From an uncultured Flavobacteriales bacterium (GTDB taxonomy: Bacteria; Bacteroidota; Bacteroidia; Flavobacteriales_D; Sanyastnellaceae): 34,149 nucleotides of DNA. The translations under genes were made by a program, and so were the position numbers. The stretch spans positions 1 to 34,149 of the forward strand of contig CAJQJX010000039.1 in NCBI GenBank assembly GCA_905478795.1. Direction: 5' to 3'. Under the pieces are notes generated by a model. The model saw nothing but the letters and a program-made list of their open reading frames with translations, was not told where the DNA came from and did no database searches. Position 1 is the first letter of the stretch; each line of letters begins with the position of its first letter. Positions 16,907 to 26,024 of this stretch are shown here, one piece after another.

Positions 16907-17767
16907 ATGATGAAGACCGTTCGAAATATCACCGTGGCCCTGCTGACCTTTTTGGTCTGCACGCCCGCGAACGCCCAGGTGCAAACCGTTCTGGATGGTG
17001 CCTATGTCAAGGAAACCAACCTGACCAAGCGCGTTATACCCTATCCCCACCTTCGGGAGGCAGATGTGATGTACGTGCGGCGCATCTGGCAGGACATTGA
17101 CCTGCGTCAGAAAATCAACCAGATGTTCTATTTCCCGGTGGACCCCATCGAGGACAGAAAGAACCTGTTTGATGTCATTCGCTACGCCCTTGAAGTCGAA
17201 GGATCCTTGACCGCATATGGAACCGGTCCTGCTGGTAAAGATGACGAGTTCAGGTACCCCTTAAGCGCAAGCCAAGTGGATTCCATGTTGAACCCCGTGG
17301 TCATCATTCCACAATTCGATGCCATAACAGGCGAGGTCATCGGCTCCATGGAGGCGAAGACCAGTATCAACAGCCAAGACATCGTGCGGTACCGCATCAA
17401 AGAAGACTGGGTCTGGGACCGTCAACGCAGCCAGCGCCAAGTCCGCATCATTGGAATGGCCCCCATCATCGAAAAGAAGGACGATGAAGGGAATTCTCAA
17501 GGTTTGGCTCCATTGTTCTGGCTCTACTACCCTGAGTGCCGTTATGTATTCGCCAATGCCGAATGCTACAACTATTCCAACGATGCGCAGAGACGCACCT
17601 TCGAGGAGATTTTCCAGAAGAGGTACTTCTCGAGTTACATCATCAAGGAGACCAACGTATTTGACCGTTCGATCAACGATTACGCCCAAGGCCTTGATGC
17701 TTTGCTTGAGTCAGAGCGCATTAAGGACGAGCTCTTCACGATTGAGCACGACCTGTGGCATTATTGA
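16907..17767 (+). CDS. gldN: GldN, periplasmic ring component of T9SS/gliding
   Basis: Periplasmic protein that forms the ring with lipoprotein GldK (PorN in Porphyromonas) and contacts the GldM shaft. 286 residues. Signal peptide about residues 1-24 (KTVRNITVALLTFLVCTPANA). The mature part has the family blocks EADVMYVRRIWQDIDLRQKINQ, FYFPVDPIEDRKNLFDVI, KEDWVWDRQRSQRQVRIIGM-type text and PLFWLYYPECR. The start is the first of two adjacent ATG codons at 16907; the second would remove one residue. It is the last gene of the gld set, followed by a clear terminator. Confidence 0.96.
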   Translation: MMKTVRNITVALLTFLVCTPANAQVQTVLDGAYVKETNLTKRVIPYPHLREADVMYVRRIWQDIDLRQKINQMFYFPVDPIEDRKNLFDVIRYALEVEGSLTAYGTGPAGKDDEFRYPLSASQVDSMLNPVVIIPQFDAITGEVIGSMEAKTSINSQDIVRYRIKEDWVWDRQRSQRQVRIIGMAPIIEKKDDEGNSQGLAPLFWLYYPECRYVFANAECYNYSNDAQRRTFEEIFQKRYFSSYIIKETNVFDRSINDYAQGLDALLESERIKDELFTIEHDLWHY

Positions 17768-17791
17768 CCCACGGATAAAGAATCCCCCAAG

Positions 17792-17818
17792 AAAACGCCC
17801 ACCTTTGTGGGCGTTTTT
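17792..17818 (+). terminator. Rho-independent terminator of the gldKLMN unit
   Basis: An 11-bp perfect stem (AAAACGCCCAC 17792-17802 with GTGGGCGTTTT 17807-17817), a CTTT loop and a T run to 17818. It starts 25 nt after the gldN stop. The ABC-F gene begins 15 nt after the T run, so that gene probably has a promoter within this short gap or uses read-through. Confidence 0.92.
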
Positions 17819-17832
17819 GTTGCACTGAATCT

Positions 17833-19803
17833 ATGCTCAACATCAATCAGATCGGCGTTCACTTTGGAGAACGCACCCTGTTCGAGAACATCTCGCTTGC
17901 TGTAGGAGGCAAAGACAGGGTTGGACTCGTTGGACGCAACGGCGCAGGCAAATCCACCCTGCTGAAGATCATAGCTGGCGTGCAGAACCCCAGTGAAGGC
18001 AACGTTCACACTCCAAAGGAGTACCGCATTGGCTACCTCGCTCAAGAAATGGAGCACAACGAGGAAGCCACGGTATTGGAAGAAGCCCAGAGTGCCTTTG
18101 CTGTCTATCAAGAGCTGGAAGCTGAGATTGACAGGATTTCTAAAGAAATCACGGAGCGCACGGATTACGAAAGCGATGCCTACGCGCGCCTGATTGACCG
18201 TTTGGGCGAGGCCAATGACCAACTGGCCCTCATGGGTACAGGGGCCAAAGAGGAACAAACCCAAAGGGTCTTGCAAGGACTGGGATTCAGACCCGCCGAC
18301 ATGGACCGCAAAATGAGCGAGTTCAGCGGAGGGTGGAAGATGCGCGTGGAGCTCGGTAAACTGCTCCTGGTTGCCCCTGACCTGCTCCTGCTGGACGAGC
18401 CCACGAACCACCTTGACATCGAATCGATCGAATGGCTCGAGAACTTCCTGAAGTACTACCCCGGTTCAATGGTCCTCATCTCGCACGACCGGACCTTTCT
18501 TGACAACGTCACCGACCGCACGGTAGAGATCACCTCTACCCGGGTGCACGACCACAAAGCGTCTTACAGCAAATACATGGCGTGGCGCGAAGAAGAATTT
18601 GCCCGCCAAGAGTCTGCCGCCAAACAGCAGCAGAAAGACATCGCGCACACCGAGGAGCTCATCAATAAGTTCCGCGCGAAAAAGAACAAAGCGGCCTTTG
18701 CGCAGAGCTTGATCAAGAAGCTCGACAAAATGGAGCGGATTGAAATCGACCAATTCGAAAACGCAGAAATGCGCTTCCGCTTCCCTCCTGCTCCTCGGGC
18801 AGGAAAGGTGGTGGTAGAAGCCGAGCGATTGGCCAAGCGATTCGATGACCTTGAAGTCTTTAGGGATGTGGACCTCATGATCGCCCGTCAAGACAAAGTG
18901 GCCTTGGTGGGCAAGAACGGCGCCGGGAAAACAACCCTGACCCGCATCCTTTTGGGCGAATTAGAAGGCGACGGTACCTGCAGTTTGGGACACAACGTAG
19001 ACGTCGGATACTACGCTCAGAACCAAAGCGACGAACTCGATGGTGAGCTCACTGTATTTGAAACCATCGACAACGAAGCCACTGGAGATGTGCGCAAAAG
19101 AGTGCGCGCCTTGCTGGGCTCGTTCCTCTTCAGCGGTGAAGACGTCGACAAGAAGGTCAAGGTCCTCTCTGGTGGAGAGAAGGCCCGCCTGGCCCTGTGC
19201 AAATTGCTATTGCACCCCTATAATTTGCTGGTGCTCGACGAGCCCACAAACCACTTGGACATGAAGGCCAAAGACGTGCTCAAACAGGCTTTGATGCACT
19301 ATGATGGCACCCTCATTGTCGTCTCGCACGACCGTGATTTTTTGACCGAGCTTACAGAACTCGTCTACGAAGTCACCCCTACGGGCTTGCGGCAATACAT
19401 CGGCGACATCCAGCAGTTCTTGCTAGAAAAGCGATCGGATACGATCGCTGCTTACGAAGCTGGCAGAACCGATGGGCCCTCGGGGAATCCTGGAGGCAAG
19501 GACACCAAAGGCAACCAGAAAGCCAAGTCCAAGGCCGCCTCAAAAGAAGACGGCAAGCAGGCCTACGAGAATCAGAAGCTCGTCAAAAAGCTGAAGAACA
19601 AAATCAGCAAGCGCGAAAAGGAAATCGCAGAGCTCGAAGCCAAGGAGCAGACGCTCAACGAGGAAATGGCCGCACTCGATCCCAGCGACCGCATGGCCAC
19701 AGTGGCCAAAGCCCAAGAGTACGAGCAACTGCAAACCACCCTGCAAAAAGCGCTCGACGACTGGGAATCTGCAACGAATCAGTTGGAGACACTCGAAGGG
19801 TAA
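17833..19803 (+). CDS. ABC-F family ATPase (ribosome-associated type)
   Basis: Soluble protein with two ABC ATPase domains and no membrane segments. ABC-F proteins bind the ribosomal E site and act in translation or antibiotic protection. 656 residues. NBD1 has Walker A GRNGAGKST (34-42), signature FSGGW (about 164-168) and Walker B LLLLDEPTNHLD (about 184-195). A charged helical linker follows (about 240-310). NBD2 has GKNGAGKTT, LSGGEKARLALCK and LLVLDEPTNHLD. A Lys-rich linker and a C-terminal coiled coil (about 570-656, KKLKNKISKREKEIAELEAK) resemble Uup-type proteins. Catalytic Glu residues follow both Walker B motifs. The exact subfamily cannot be settled, so no symbol is given. It converges on rluD with a 6-nt gap. 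Confidence 0.95.
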   Translation: MLNINQIGVHFGERTLFENISLAVGGKDRVGLVGRNGAGKSTLLKIIAGVQNPSEGNVHTPKEYRIGYLAQEMEHNEEATVLEEAQSAFAVYQELEAEIDRISKEITERTDYESDAYARLIDRLGEANDQLALMGTGAKEEQTQRVLQGLGFRPADMDRKMSEFSGGWKMRVELGKLLLVAPDLLLLDEPTNHLDIESIEWLENFLKYYPGSMVLISHDRTFLDNVTDRTVEITSTRVHDHKASYSKYMAWREEEFARQESAAKQQQKDIAHTEELINKFRAKKNKAAFAQSLIKKLDKMERIEIDQFENAEMRFRFPPAPRAGKVVVEAERLAKRFDDLEVFRDVDLMIARQDKVALVGKNGAGKTTLTRILLGELEGDGTCSLGHNVDVGYYAQNQSDELDGELTVFETIDNEATGDVRKRVRALLGSFLFSGEDVDKKVKVLSGGEKARLALCKLLLHPYNLLVLDEPTNHLDMKAKDVLKQALMHYDGTLIVVSHDRDFLTELTELVYEVTPTGLRQYIGDIQQFLLEKRSDTIAAYEAGRTDGPSGNPGGKDTKGNQKAKSKAASKEDGKQAYENQKLVKKLKNKISKREKEIAELEAKEQTLNEEMAALDPSDRMATVAKAQEYEQLQTTLQKALDDWESATNQLETLEG

Positions 19804-19809
19804 TGGCCT

Positions 19810-20862
19810 TTAAGGCTGCACCGTAGCCCCCAGATAACGGCGCCAGCGATCCAATACGGTCGTCATGTCTTCTGGCAAATCGCTCTCGAACTGCATGAAT
19901 TCACCTGTTCCTGGATGCGTGAACCCCAAGGATTTGGCGTGCAACGCTTGTCGGGGAAGGATCTCGAAGCTGTTCTGAACGAACTGGTTGTACTTGCCGC
20001 TGGGCAAGCCTTTTACAATCTGAGCCCCACCATAGGTCTTGTCTCCAAACAAGGGGTGACCGATGTATTGCATATGCACCCTAATCTGGTGCGTCCGCCC
20101 CGTCTCCAGCTTACACTCGACAAGGGTTACTGGTCCTAAACGCTCCAGGACGCGGTAGTGCGTCACCGCATGCTTGCCCTCCTCTCCATCGGCAAAGACT
20201 GCCTGGACCTTGCGGTCCTTATGGGACCGACCAATGTGGCCTTCGACCTGGCCATCTTCCAAAACATCTCCCCACACCAAAGCATGGTAACGGCGCTCCG
20301 TGGTCCGCTCAAAAAATTGCTCACTCAGGCTCACCATCGCCGACTCCGTCTTGCCGATGACCATCAGTCCGGTGGTGTCCTTGTCGAGGCGATGCACCAA
20401 CCCCGGCCGTGGTGCAGGCTGACCCTCGGCAGTGGGCAACGTCGCAAAGTGATGCAACAGGCCATTGACCAAGGTTCCAGAATAGTTGCCCACTCCGGGG
20501 TGCACCACCAAGCCAGCGGGCTTGTGAATGAGGGCGACCTCGTTGTCCTCGTATCGGATGTCCAGCGGAATATCTTCGGCCAAGAGCTCAAACTCCCGCA
20601 TGGGCTGCGGCAATTCCAGGGTCACCACATCGGCGGGACGCACTTTGTAATTGCTCTTCACCGCCGCGCCATTGACCCGGACATAGCCTGCCTTGGCCGC
20701 CATCTGAAGGCGGTTGCGGGAGGTGTTGGGCAAGAGGTTGAACAGAAACTTGTCGACCCGCAGCAGGGCCTGGCCTTTATCGGCTACAATGCGGTGATGC
20801 TCATAAAGCTCACCGTCTTGCTGCTCCTCTTCTAAAGGACCTTGGGGGGTTTCAGATGTCAC
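19810..20862 (-). CDS. rluD: RluA-family 23S rRNA pseudouridine synthase (RluD type)
   Basis: Isomerises uridines to pseudouridine in RNA; the RluD type modifies helix 69 of 23S rRNA. 350 residues. An N-terminal S4 RNA-binding domain (about 33-85, LRVDKFLFNLLPNTSRNRLQ) precedes the catalytic domain. HRLDKDTTGL holds the catalytic Asp160, and KPAGLVVHPG (114-123) and GRTHQIRVHM further on are family blocks. The S4 domain favours RluD or RluC over RluA; exact specificity is inferred. Its start lies 6 nt downstream of the T9SS cargo gene stop, so it is most likely the last gene of the purL-led unit. Confidence 0.92.
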   Translation of the reverse strand: MTSETPQGPLEEEQQDGELYEHHRIVADKGQALLRVDKFLFNLLPNTSRNRLQMAAKAGYVRVNGAAVKSNYKVRPADVVTLELPQPMREFELLAEDIPLDIRYEDNEVALIHKPAGLVVHPGVGNYSGTLVNGLLHHFATLPTAEGQPAPRPGLVHRLDKDTTGLMVIGKTESAMVSLSEQFFERTTERRYHALVWGDVLEDGQVEGHIGRSHKDRKVQAVFADGEEGKHAVTHYRVLERLGPVTLVECKLETGRTHQIRVHMQYIGHPLFGDKTYGGAQIVKGLPSGKYNQFVQNSFEILPRQALHAKSLGFTHPGTGEFMQFESDLPEDMTTVLDRWRRYLGATVQP

Positions 20863-20868
20863 GTTGAA

Positions 20869-22815
20869 TCAATTGAGCAGTGCGCGCTGCACCCGAATCA
20901 CGCCCCGCTCGTCCTCTACCATCACCAGGTAAGGTCCGCGAGGTTGATCCGCCACACCGATGGTCATTCGCTCTTGACCACGCGTCCAAGCCACCTCGTA
21001 AACCGTTCGGCCCATCATGTCGACCAGACGCAAACTGAGGGGTTGCGAAATGCCGTTGACAGATACCGTGAATCCATCTTGTGCCGGGTTGGGCCACAGA
21101 TTGACCGAACCATCGGCCACCACTTCCGCATCAATCGCAGTGAACACCTGCTCCACACCTGACTGCAATACAGGCCGGATCATCACAGACCCTTCAATGG
21201 TGGACAACGTCCATGCTGCCCCCAAGCCCAACTGGTAGTGGACCCGCGAAAAATTGTAGTCTGTGTTTTTGTCGAGGCCAACGTTCAGCGAAAAATCATC
21301 CTCTTGCACCATCCCCACATGCACCGTACCCTCAACAGGAATCGGGTCATCGTATTCGTAGTAGGCAAACACATCGTGCCCATCGGTGAAGTACGCCGGT
21401 TGGTGAAACACAAAGTTCTCGCCCAGCTCTTCGCCAGGAACACCTGAATCATCTGCCCAAGCCCGCATCAAAAAGTTGAGGTTGGTTTGCTGATTGAAGT
21501 AAGGGGTAAAGTGAATGGCAAGGCCGTGCAAGGTGTCCGGCAACGCCAAGTCGTAACGGACAGCCAGCTTTCCACCACCGGTCGTCAAGCCGTAGGCCTT
21601 CTCGGCGGTGCCGTCATCGTACGCGTATTCATTGCGGAAGGGCTGCACAAAGACAATGCTATCGTTGTCTGGTATCCCCACCCGCTCCTGTTCTAAGATG
21701 CCAATGGAGTTCTCATAAAAGCTCACCTCAAACGTGGCCGCGGTATCGTTGCCGGGATCAGAAAAGGCGAATTCACTGGGCTCCACCAGAACCACACCAT
21801 TCTCAATCAGCGGCTCTTGTATGTAGTACTGCTCTAAAAAGACACTGCTGGGAGGAACCGAAGTCAAAGAGAAGGGATTGAGAAAGTCCTCCGTAGCGCC
21901 CGTAGCAACGTTGCGGACCTTAAAGCCACAGGTCACGTTGTCCGCCTGAAAGCTGCTCATATTGCGGTGATGAGACTCCATGCTGTCCCGCATGAACGAA
22001 GCGGGATCGGTCAAAAAATGGGACCACGGCATGATGCTGTAAGGCGCGGTTAAACTGTGTTGGGGGTCGGTAAACGCCACCTCAAAATAACCGAGGTTGT
22101 CGGGGTCAATGTTGTCATCGAGGAGGACGTAATCGATGTGCCAGAGGTCCACATTGCCCCCAAGCGCTCCGTGATTGCGGAAACGGAAACGGAAGCCGTC
22201 TTGCAGGTGAACCAACTGATCCACTGGAATCGCAGCCACCGCGAAGGTGTCCATTTCAGCTCCAATCGCCGACCACACTTGGCTCCATCCAAAGTCACCG
22301 CCGTCAGGGGCCAAGAACTCCACCACCAAGCTGTCATTGGCATCCGGCGCATTGCCGCGCCCGCCACCTTGGTAAAAGAACGTCAGGTAGATGTTGTCTT
22401 CTGGACTCCTTCCCGCCAAGTTGATGGCCACCGAAGTCAAGGTGTCTGCCCACCCATTGGCCTCTTCGTTGAATGCATAGGGGAACCCATCTGAACGCAA
22501 ACCATCCAAAGTGGCTTGACCCACAGTGGGGGCATTGAGGGCATATGTGGCCGTACGCCGCGCAGAAGCATCGGTCCATCTCACCAATTCTGAGGGGCCA
22601 TTTTCGGCCGCGAAGGTGGGCGATGCGAAATCGTCGAAAAACGGCAGGGTGAAGTTCCCCCCTCCCCGGCGGGTTTCGAGAGACTCCATTGCCCGCGCCT
22701 CCAGCGGGACACATTGCAAATCGCGTTCAACTTCCTGGCTGCATACCACACCGGAAATCAGCGTCAGCAAAGTCAGCAAGGAACCATGGATACTCAAAGA
22801 GAAATGCGGGCTCAT
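20869..22815 (-). CDS. Secreted protein with T9SS type A sorting domain
   Basis: 648 residues, predicted cargo of the type IX system encoded in the same window. The N-terminal signal peptide (about 1-26) ends near GVVCSQ. The mature body is beta-rich. FDDFASP near the start and a following jelly-roll-like region (LTSVAINLAG, IYLTFFYQGGG) resemble the MAM/lectin-like domains common in Bacteroidota surface proteins. No catalytic motif is recognised. The C-terminal ~75 residues are a type A sorting domain: VNLWPNPAQDGFTV, then LVDMMGRTVYE, then a final strand with GPYLVMVEDERGVIRVQRALLN split around it. Sortase PorU would normally remove this tail. It lies between the PASTA gene (25 nt) and rluD (6 nt). 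Confidence 0.9.
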   Translation of the reverse strand: MSPHFSLSIHGSLLTLLTLISGVVCSQEVERDLQCVPLEARAMESLETRRGGGNFTLPFFDDFASPTFAAENGPSELVRWTDASARRTATYALNAPTVGQATLDGLRSDGFPYAFNEEANGWADTLTSVAINLAGRSPEDNIYLTFFYQGGGRGNAPDANDSLVVEFLAPDGGDFGWSQVWSAIGAEMDTFAVAAIPVDQLVHLQDGFRFRFRNHGALGGNVDLWHIDYVLLDDNIDPDNLGYFEVAFTDPQHSLTAPYSIMPWSHFLTDPASFMRDSMESHHRNMSSFQADNVTCGFKVRNVATGATEDFLNPFSLTSVPPSSVFLEQYYIQEPLIENGVVLVEPSEFAFSDPGNDTAATFEVSFYENSIGILEQERVGIPDNDSIVFVQPFRNEYAYDDGTAEKAYGLTTGGGKLAVRYDLALPDTLHGLAIHFTPYFNQQTNLNFLMRAWADDSGVPGEELGENFVFHQPAYFTDGHDVFAYYEYDDPIPVEGTVHVGMVQEDDFSLNVGLDKNTDYNFSRVHYQLGLGAAWTLSTIEGSVMIRPVLQSGVEQVFTAIDAEVVADGSVNLWPNPAQDGFTVSVNGISQPLSLRLVDMMGRTVYEVAWTRGQERMTIGVADQPRGPYLVMVEDERGVIRVQRALLN

Positions 22816-22840
22816 TCAAATGGGGATTGGTCCTTTCGGA

Positions 22841-23632
22841 TCACTGGACTTCTGGTGCATTCGCCGGTTGCTCAAAAGTCAGGTCAATGGCCATACCTGC
22901 ATTGACTTGCCTTCCGGGCGTGTAGACCGGCACTTGGGATGAAATTACGGCTTCGCTGGAGTCTTGACCAGAACTGGGCTGAAAGCTCCAACGGGAAAAC
23001 CCAACAGCCAGGCCCAACTGCTTCAATGCCCTGATGCCTTCGCGACGGGTTAACCCCACCAATTCTGGCAAAACCACTTGTCGCGAGGAGGCCTGTCCGA
23101 TCACAAGCACCAAAGGTTGGCCCTTCTGCAACCGGTCGTCCGGCAGCTTTGATTGGCCTTTGCTATCCTCGATCCGCATGACCAAACCCGACAGCTCCGT
23201 TGAAGGCTCGTAGCGCTCCCTAAATGGAAACCCCTTGACATCTAGTAGAATACGGGCCACACCGGCATCCATACCTTCCTCAACCTCCAGACGTTCGCTG
23301 GGTGGAGTAGAACGGTAAACGGTCAGATACACATTGCGCGTTCCCTTGACCTCGACGCCTGCTGCAGGGTCCTGTTCTACCACACTCCCCGCCTGGCCTT
23401 TGGCGGAGTACAGGCTGTCCATAACCACGGGATGAAGACCTGCAGCTTCCAATGCCAATTCAGCCTCATTCATATGCACCCCCACCACCGATGGCACAGC
23501 TATGCGCTCACTGTGGCGGGTAAACGCCCTTAAAAACAGATTGAGCGCCACAAACCCCACCACGGCCAACACCACAGCCAAGCCCAATTGGACCCAGAAA
23601 GTGCGGCTGATGAAAAAGCGGAGCAGGCGCAT
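22841..23632 (-). CDS. Membrane-anchored PASTA-domain protein
   Basis: 263 residues with a single N-terminal membrane helix (about 11-34, FWVQLGLAVVLAVVGFVALN) and an extracytoplasmic remainder. It holds a clear first PASTA repeat (about 43-108, AVPSVVGVHMNEAELALEAA), a divergent middle repeat (about 115-178) and a third repeat (about 186-254, VLPELVGLTRREGIRALKQLG). PASTA repeats bind muropeptides or act as spacers in cell-wall proteins. There is no kinase or transpeptidase domain. In many Bacteroidota, as I recall, such a gene lies by ddl and rluD; here rluD is near, but purL is upstream and ddl is not. The 26-nt gap to purL supports co-transcription. The function is inferred. Confidence 0.88.
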   Translation of the reverse strand: MRLLRFFISRTFWVQLGLAVVLAVVGFVALNLFLRAFTRHSERIAVPSVVGVHMNEAELALEAAGLHPVVMDSLYSAKGQAGSVVEQDPAAGVEVKGTRNVYLTVYRSTPPSERLEVEEGMDAGVARILLDVKGFPFRERYEPSTELSGLVMRIEDSKGQSKLPDDRLQKGQPLVLVIGQASSRQVVLPELVGLTRREGIRALKQLGLAVGFSRWSFQPSSGQDSSEAVISSQVPVYTPGRQVNAGMAIDLTFEQPANAPEVQ

Positions 23633-23658
23633 GCGAGTGGAACGTCTGTTGGGGGTTT

Positions 23659-25902
23659 TTATTGGGCCATGGCCTCAGGAATGGCGGTCTCCATGGCTTC
23701 ATGGTACTCACCAATGAAACCATAGTGCTGCCCGTCCACGACACATTTGCCTTTGGTGGTGTGCCCCAAGAGCGTCACGGGGATGCCCGCCTCACCCAGG
23801 ACGTCGAGGAAATCCTCTTGGTCCGCTTCGGTGGTCGTCACCACAATCCGGCCCTGAGACTCACCGAACAAGAACGCGTCCAAGCGCACTTCACTGTCGC
23901 TTTCGACATCGAATCCAAAACCGCGGGGCGATCCCATTTCAACCAGTGCGGTGAACAATCCTCCATCGCTGACATCGTGCGCACAGGCCACCAAACGGCG
24001 GTCAATCAACATGCGCACAGCATCGTGCAACTTCACCTCAAAATCGAGGTCAAAATGGGGCGCGGGGCTGTAGCGCACACCGTGCATCGCAACGAGGTAC
24101 TCTGAACATCCGAGGTCGTTGTGAGACTCGCCCAACAAAAAGACAAGCTCTCCTTTCTCCTTGAAGTCCAAGGTCATTTGGCGCTGGGCATCCTCCAACA
24201 GCCCCAACATGCCGATGGTCGGCGTGGGGTAAACTGGTTTGGCTGTGCCGTCGGAGTCCACCGTCTGGTTGTAGAAGCTCACATTGCCTCCAGTGACCGG
24301 CGCATTGAACGCGCGACAGGCATCGCCCATGCCTTCGATGGCCCCGACAAACTGCCAATACACCTCAGGGTTGTAGGGGTTGCCGAAGTTGAGACAGTTG
24401 GTGATGGCGCTGGGTGTTCCGCCCACGCAAGCAATGTTGCGGGCCGCTTCTGCCACCGCAATGGCACATCCTTTGCGCGGATCCGCCTCGACATATCGGC
24501 CGTTGCAATCCACGCTCAACGCCAGGCCTTTGGTAGAACCCTTGACCTGGACCACAGCTGCGTCACCGGGGCGGTTGGTGGAACGGTTCACTGTGCCCAC
24601 CATGCTGTCGTACTGCTCGTATACCCAACGCTTGGACGCAAGGTTGGGCCGCGCGACCAAAGCCTTGGCCGTAGCCACGTAGTCCTTGGGTTCTGGAATG
24701 GCATCGAGGTCGAATTTCTCGACCTCTTTGATGTAGGATGGCTCGCTGTACTCTCGCTCATACACCGGAGCACCACCGCCCAGTATCAAGCTGTCGGCAG
24801 GAACCTCACCAATGAGCTCCTCGCCATCGAAATAGCGCAAGGTGTTGCCTTCGGTCACCACGCCGATGTTCACGGCATGGAGGTCCCACTTGTCGAAAAT
24901 GGCTTCGATCTCGGCCTCTTGGCCCTTCTTGACCACCACCAACATCCGCTCTTGGCTCTCGCTCAAGAGGATTTCAAACGGCTCCATATCCTCCTGGCGC
25001 TTGGGCACCAAGTCCAGGCGAATGTCCATACCGACACCGCCACCACCGCTCATCTCAGAAGTCGAACAGGTGATGCCTGCCGCTCCCATATCCTGCATGC
25101 CCACCACAGCGTCGCTGCCGGCGAGCTCCAAAGAAGCCTCAAGCAGCAATTTCTCTTGGAAGGGGTCGCCCACCTGCACTGCGGGCAGATCCTCTGCGCT
25201 GTCTTCCGTGATGTCCTTCGAGGCAAACGAAGCCCCTTGAATGCCGTCTTTGCCGGTCGCAGAACCGACGATGTACACGGGATTGCCCGGACCTCCGGCC
25301 TTGGCACTGATGATTTTGTCGCTGTCCAAAAGGCCCACGCTCATCGCGTTGACCAACGGGTTGACTTGGTATACAGGGTCAAAGTAGACTTCCCCACCGA
25401 CGATGGGCACACCGAAGCTGTTGCCGTAATCGCCAATGCCGCGGACCACACCGTCGAGCAACCACTTGGTCTTGGGGTGGTCGAGGTCACCAAAACGGAG
25501 CGAATTCAGCTGCGCAATGGGACGGGCGCCCATGGTGAAGATGTCCCGATTGATGCCCCCCACTCCGGTGGCCGCACCTTGGTAGGGCTCCAATGCACTC
25601 GGGTGGTTGTGGCTTTCGATTTTGAACGCGCAGCCGATGCCATCGCCGATGTCGACAATGCCCGCGTTTTCCTCTCCTGCCTTCACCAACAAATGCGGGC
25701 CGTCCTTGGGCAAGGTCTTCAGCCATTTAATGGAGTTTTTGTAGCTGCAATGCTCAGACCACATCACCGAGTAAATGCACATCTCGGTGAAGTTGGGGGT
25801 CCGGCCGAGGATCTCAGCGATTTGATCGAATTCCTCTGGACGCAAGCCCATATCCTGGGCTTGTTGGAGGGTGGCAGGGGCGGTGGATGCGCGTTGGGCC
25901 AT
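23659..25902 (-). CDS. purL: Phosphoribosylformylglycinamidine synthase subunit PurL
   Basis: ATP-dependent amidation of FGAR to FGAM, the fourth step of purine synthesis. At 747 residues this is the short PurL that needs separate PurQ (glutaminase) and PurS; neither is in the window. Family blocks are [14 protein letters not shown] (about 50-63), [24 protein letters not shown] (about 92-115, split here by its Pro), [23 protein letters not shown] (a glycine-rich phosphate loop) and, in the second half, [17 protein letters not shown]. The start is the ATG at 25900-25902. It is the first gene of the minus-strand unit and is divergent from the DUF389 gene. Long opposite-strand frames are shadows. 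Confidence 0.97.
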   Translation of the reverse strand: MAQRASTAPATLQQAQDMGLRPEEFDQIAEILGRTPNFTEMCIYSVMWSEHCSYKNSIKWLKTLPKDGPHLLVKAGEENAGIVDIGDGIGCAFKIESHNHPSALEPYQGAATGVGGINRDIFTMGARPIAQLNSLRFGDLDHPKTKWLLDGVVRGIGDYGNSFGVPIVGGEVYFDPVYQVNPLVNAMSVGLLDSDKIISAKAGGPGNPVYIVGSATGKDGIQGASFASKDITEDSAEDLPAVQVGDPFQEKLLLEASLELAGSDAVVGMQDMGAAGITCSTSEMSGGGGVGMDIRLDLVPKRQEDMEPFEILLSESQERMLVVVKKGQEAEIEAIFDKWDLHAVNIGVVTEGNTLRYFDGEELIGEVPADSLILGGGAPVYEREYSEPSYIKEVEKFDLDAIPEPKDYVATAKALVARPNLASKRWVYEQYDSMVGTVNRSTNRPGDAAVVQVKGSTKGLALSVDCNGRYVEADPRKGCAIAVAEAARNIACVGGTPSAITNCLNFGNPYNPEVYWQFVGAIEGMGDACRAFNAPVTGGNVSFYNQTVDSDGTAKPVYPTPTIGMLGLLEDAQRQMTLDFKEKGELVFLLGESHNDLGCSEYLVAMHGVRYSPAPHFDLDFEVKLHDAVRMLIDRRLVACAHDVSDGGLFTALVEMGSPRGFGFDVESDSEVRLDAFLFGESQGRIVVTTTEADQEDFLDVLGEAGIPVTLLGHTTKGKCVVDGQHYGFIGEYHEAMETAIPEAMAQ

Positions 25903-26024
25903 GTTGCGAACGGGTCAGGGTGCGAAATCGAACAGCGAAGGTAGGAACGGGTTCGTCCGTAAAGCCTATGTTCACGTCGTAAGGATGCAAGACGTTGTAC
26001 ACGTTTGCCCTGATTTTTTCTGAC

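Noticed and set aside
24121-25944. A 607-codon open frame on the plus strand opposite purL.
   Set aside because: PurL is clear and complete; the antisense frame has no recognisable domain and a His/Val/Leu-rich shadow composition.
25903-26024. A TACCTTCG sequence on the minus strand as the purL promoter -7 box.
   Set aside because: One mismatch to the consensus and only a poor -33 candidate (TTTA) at too short a spacing; left uncalled.
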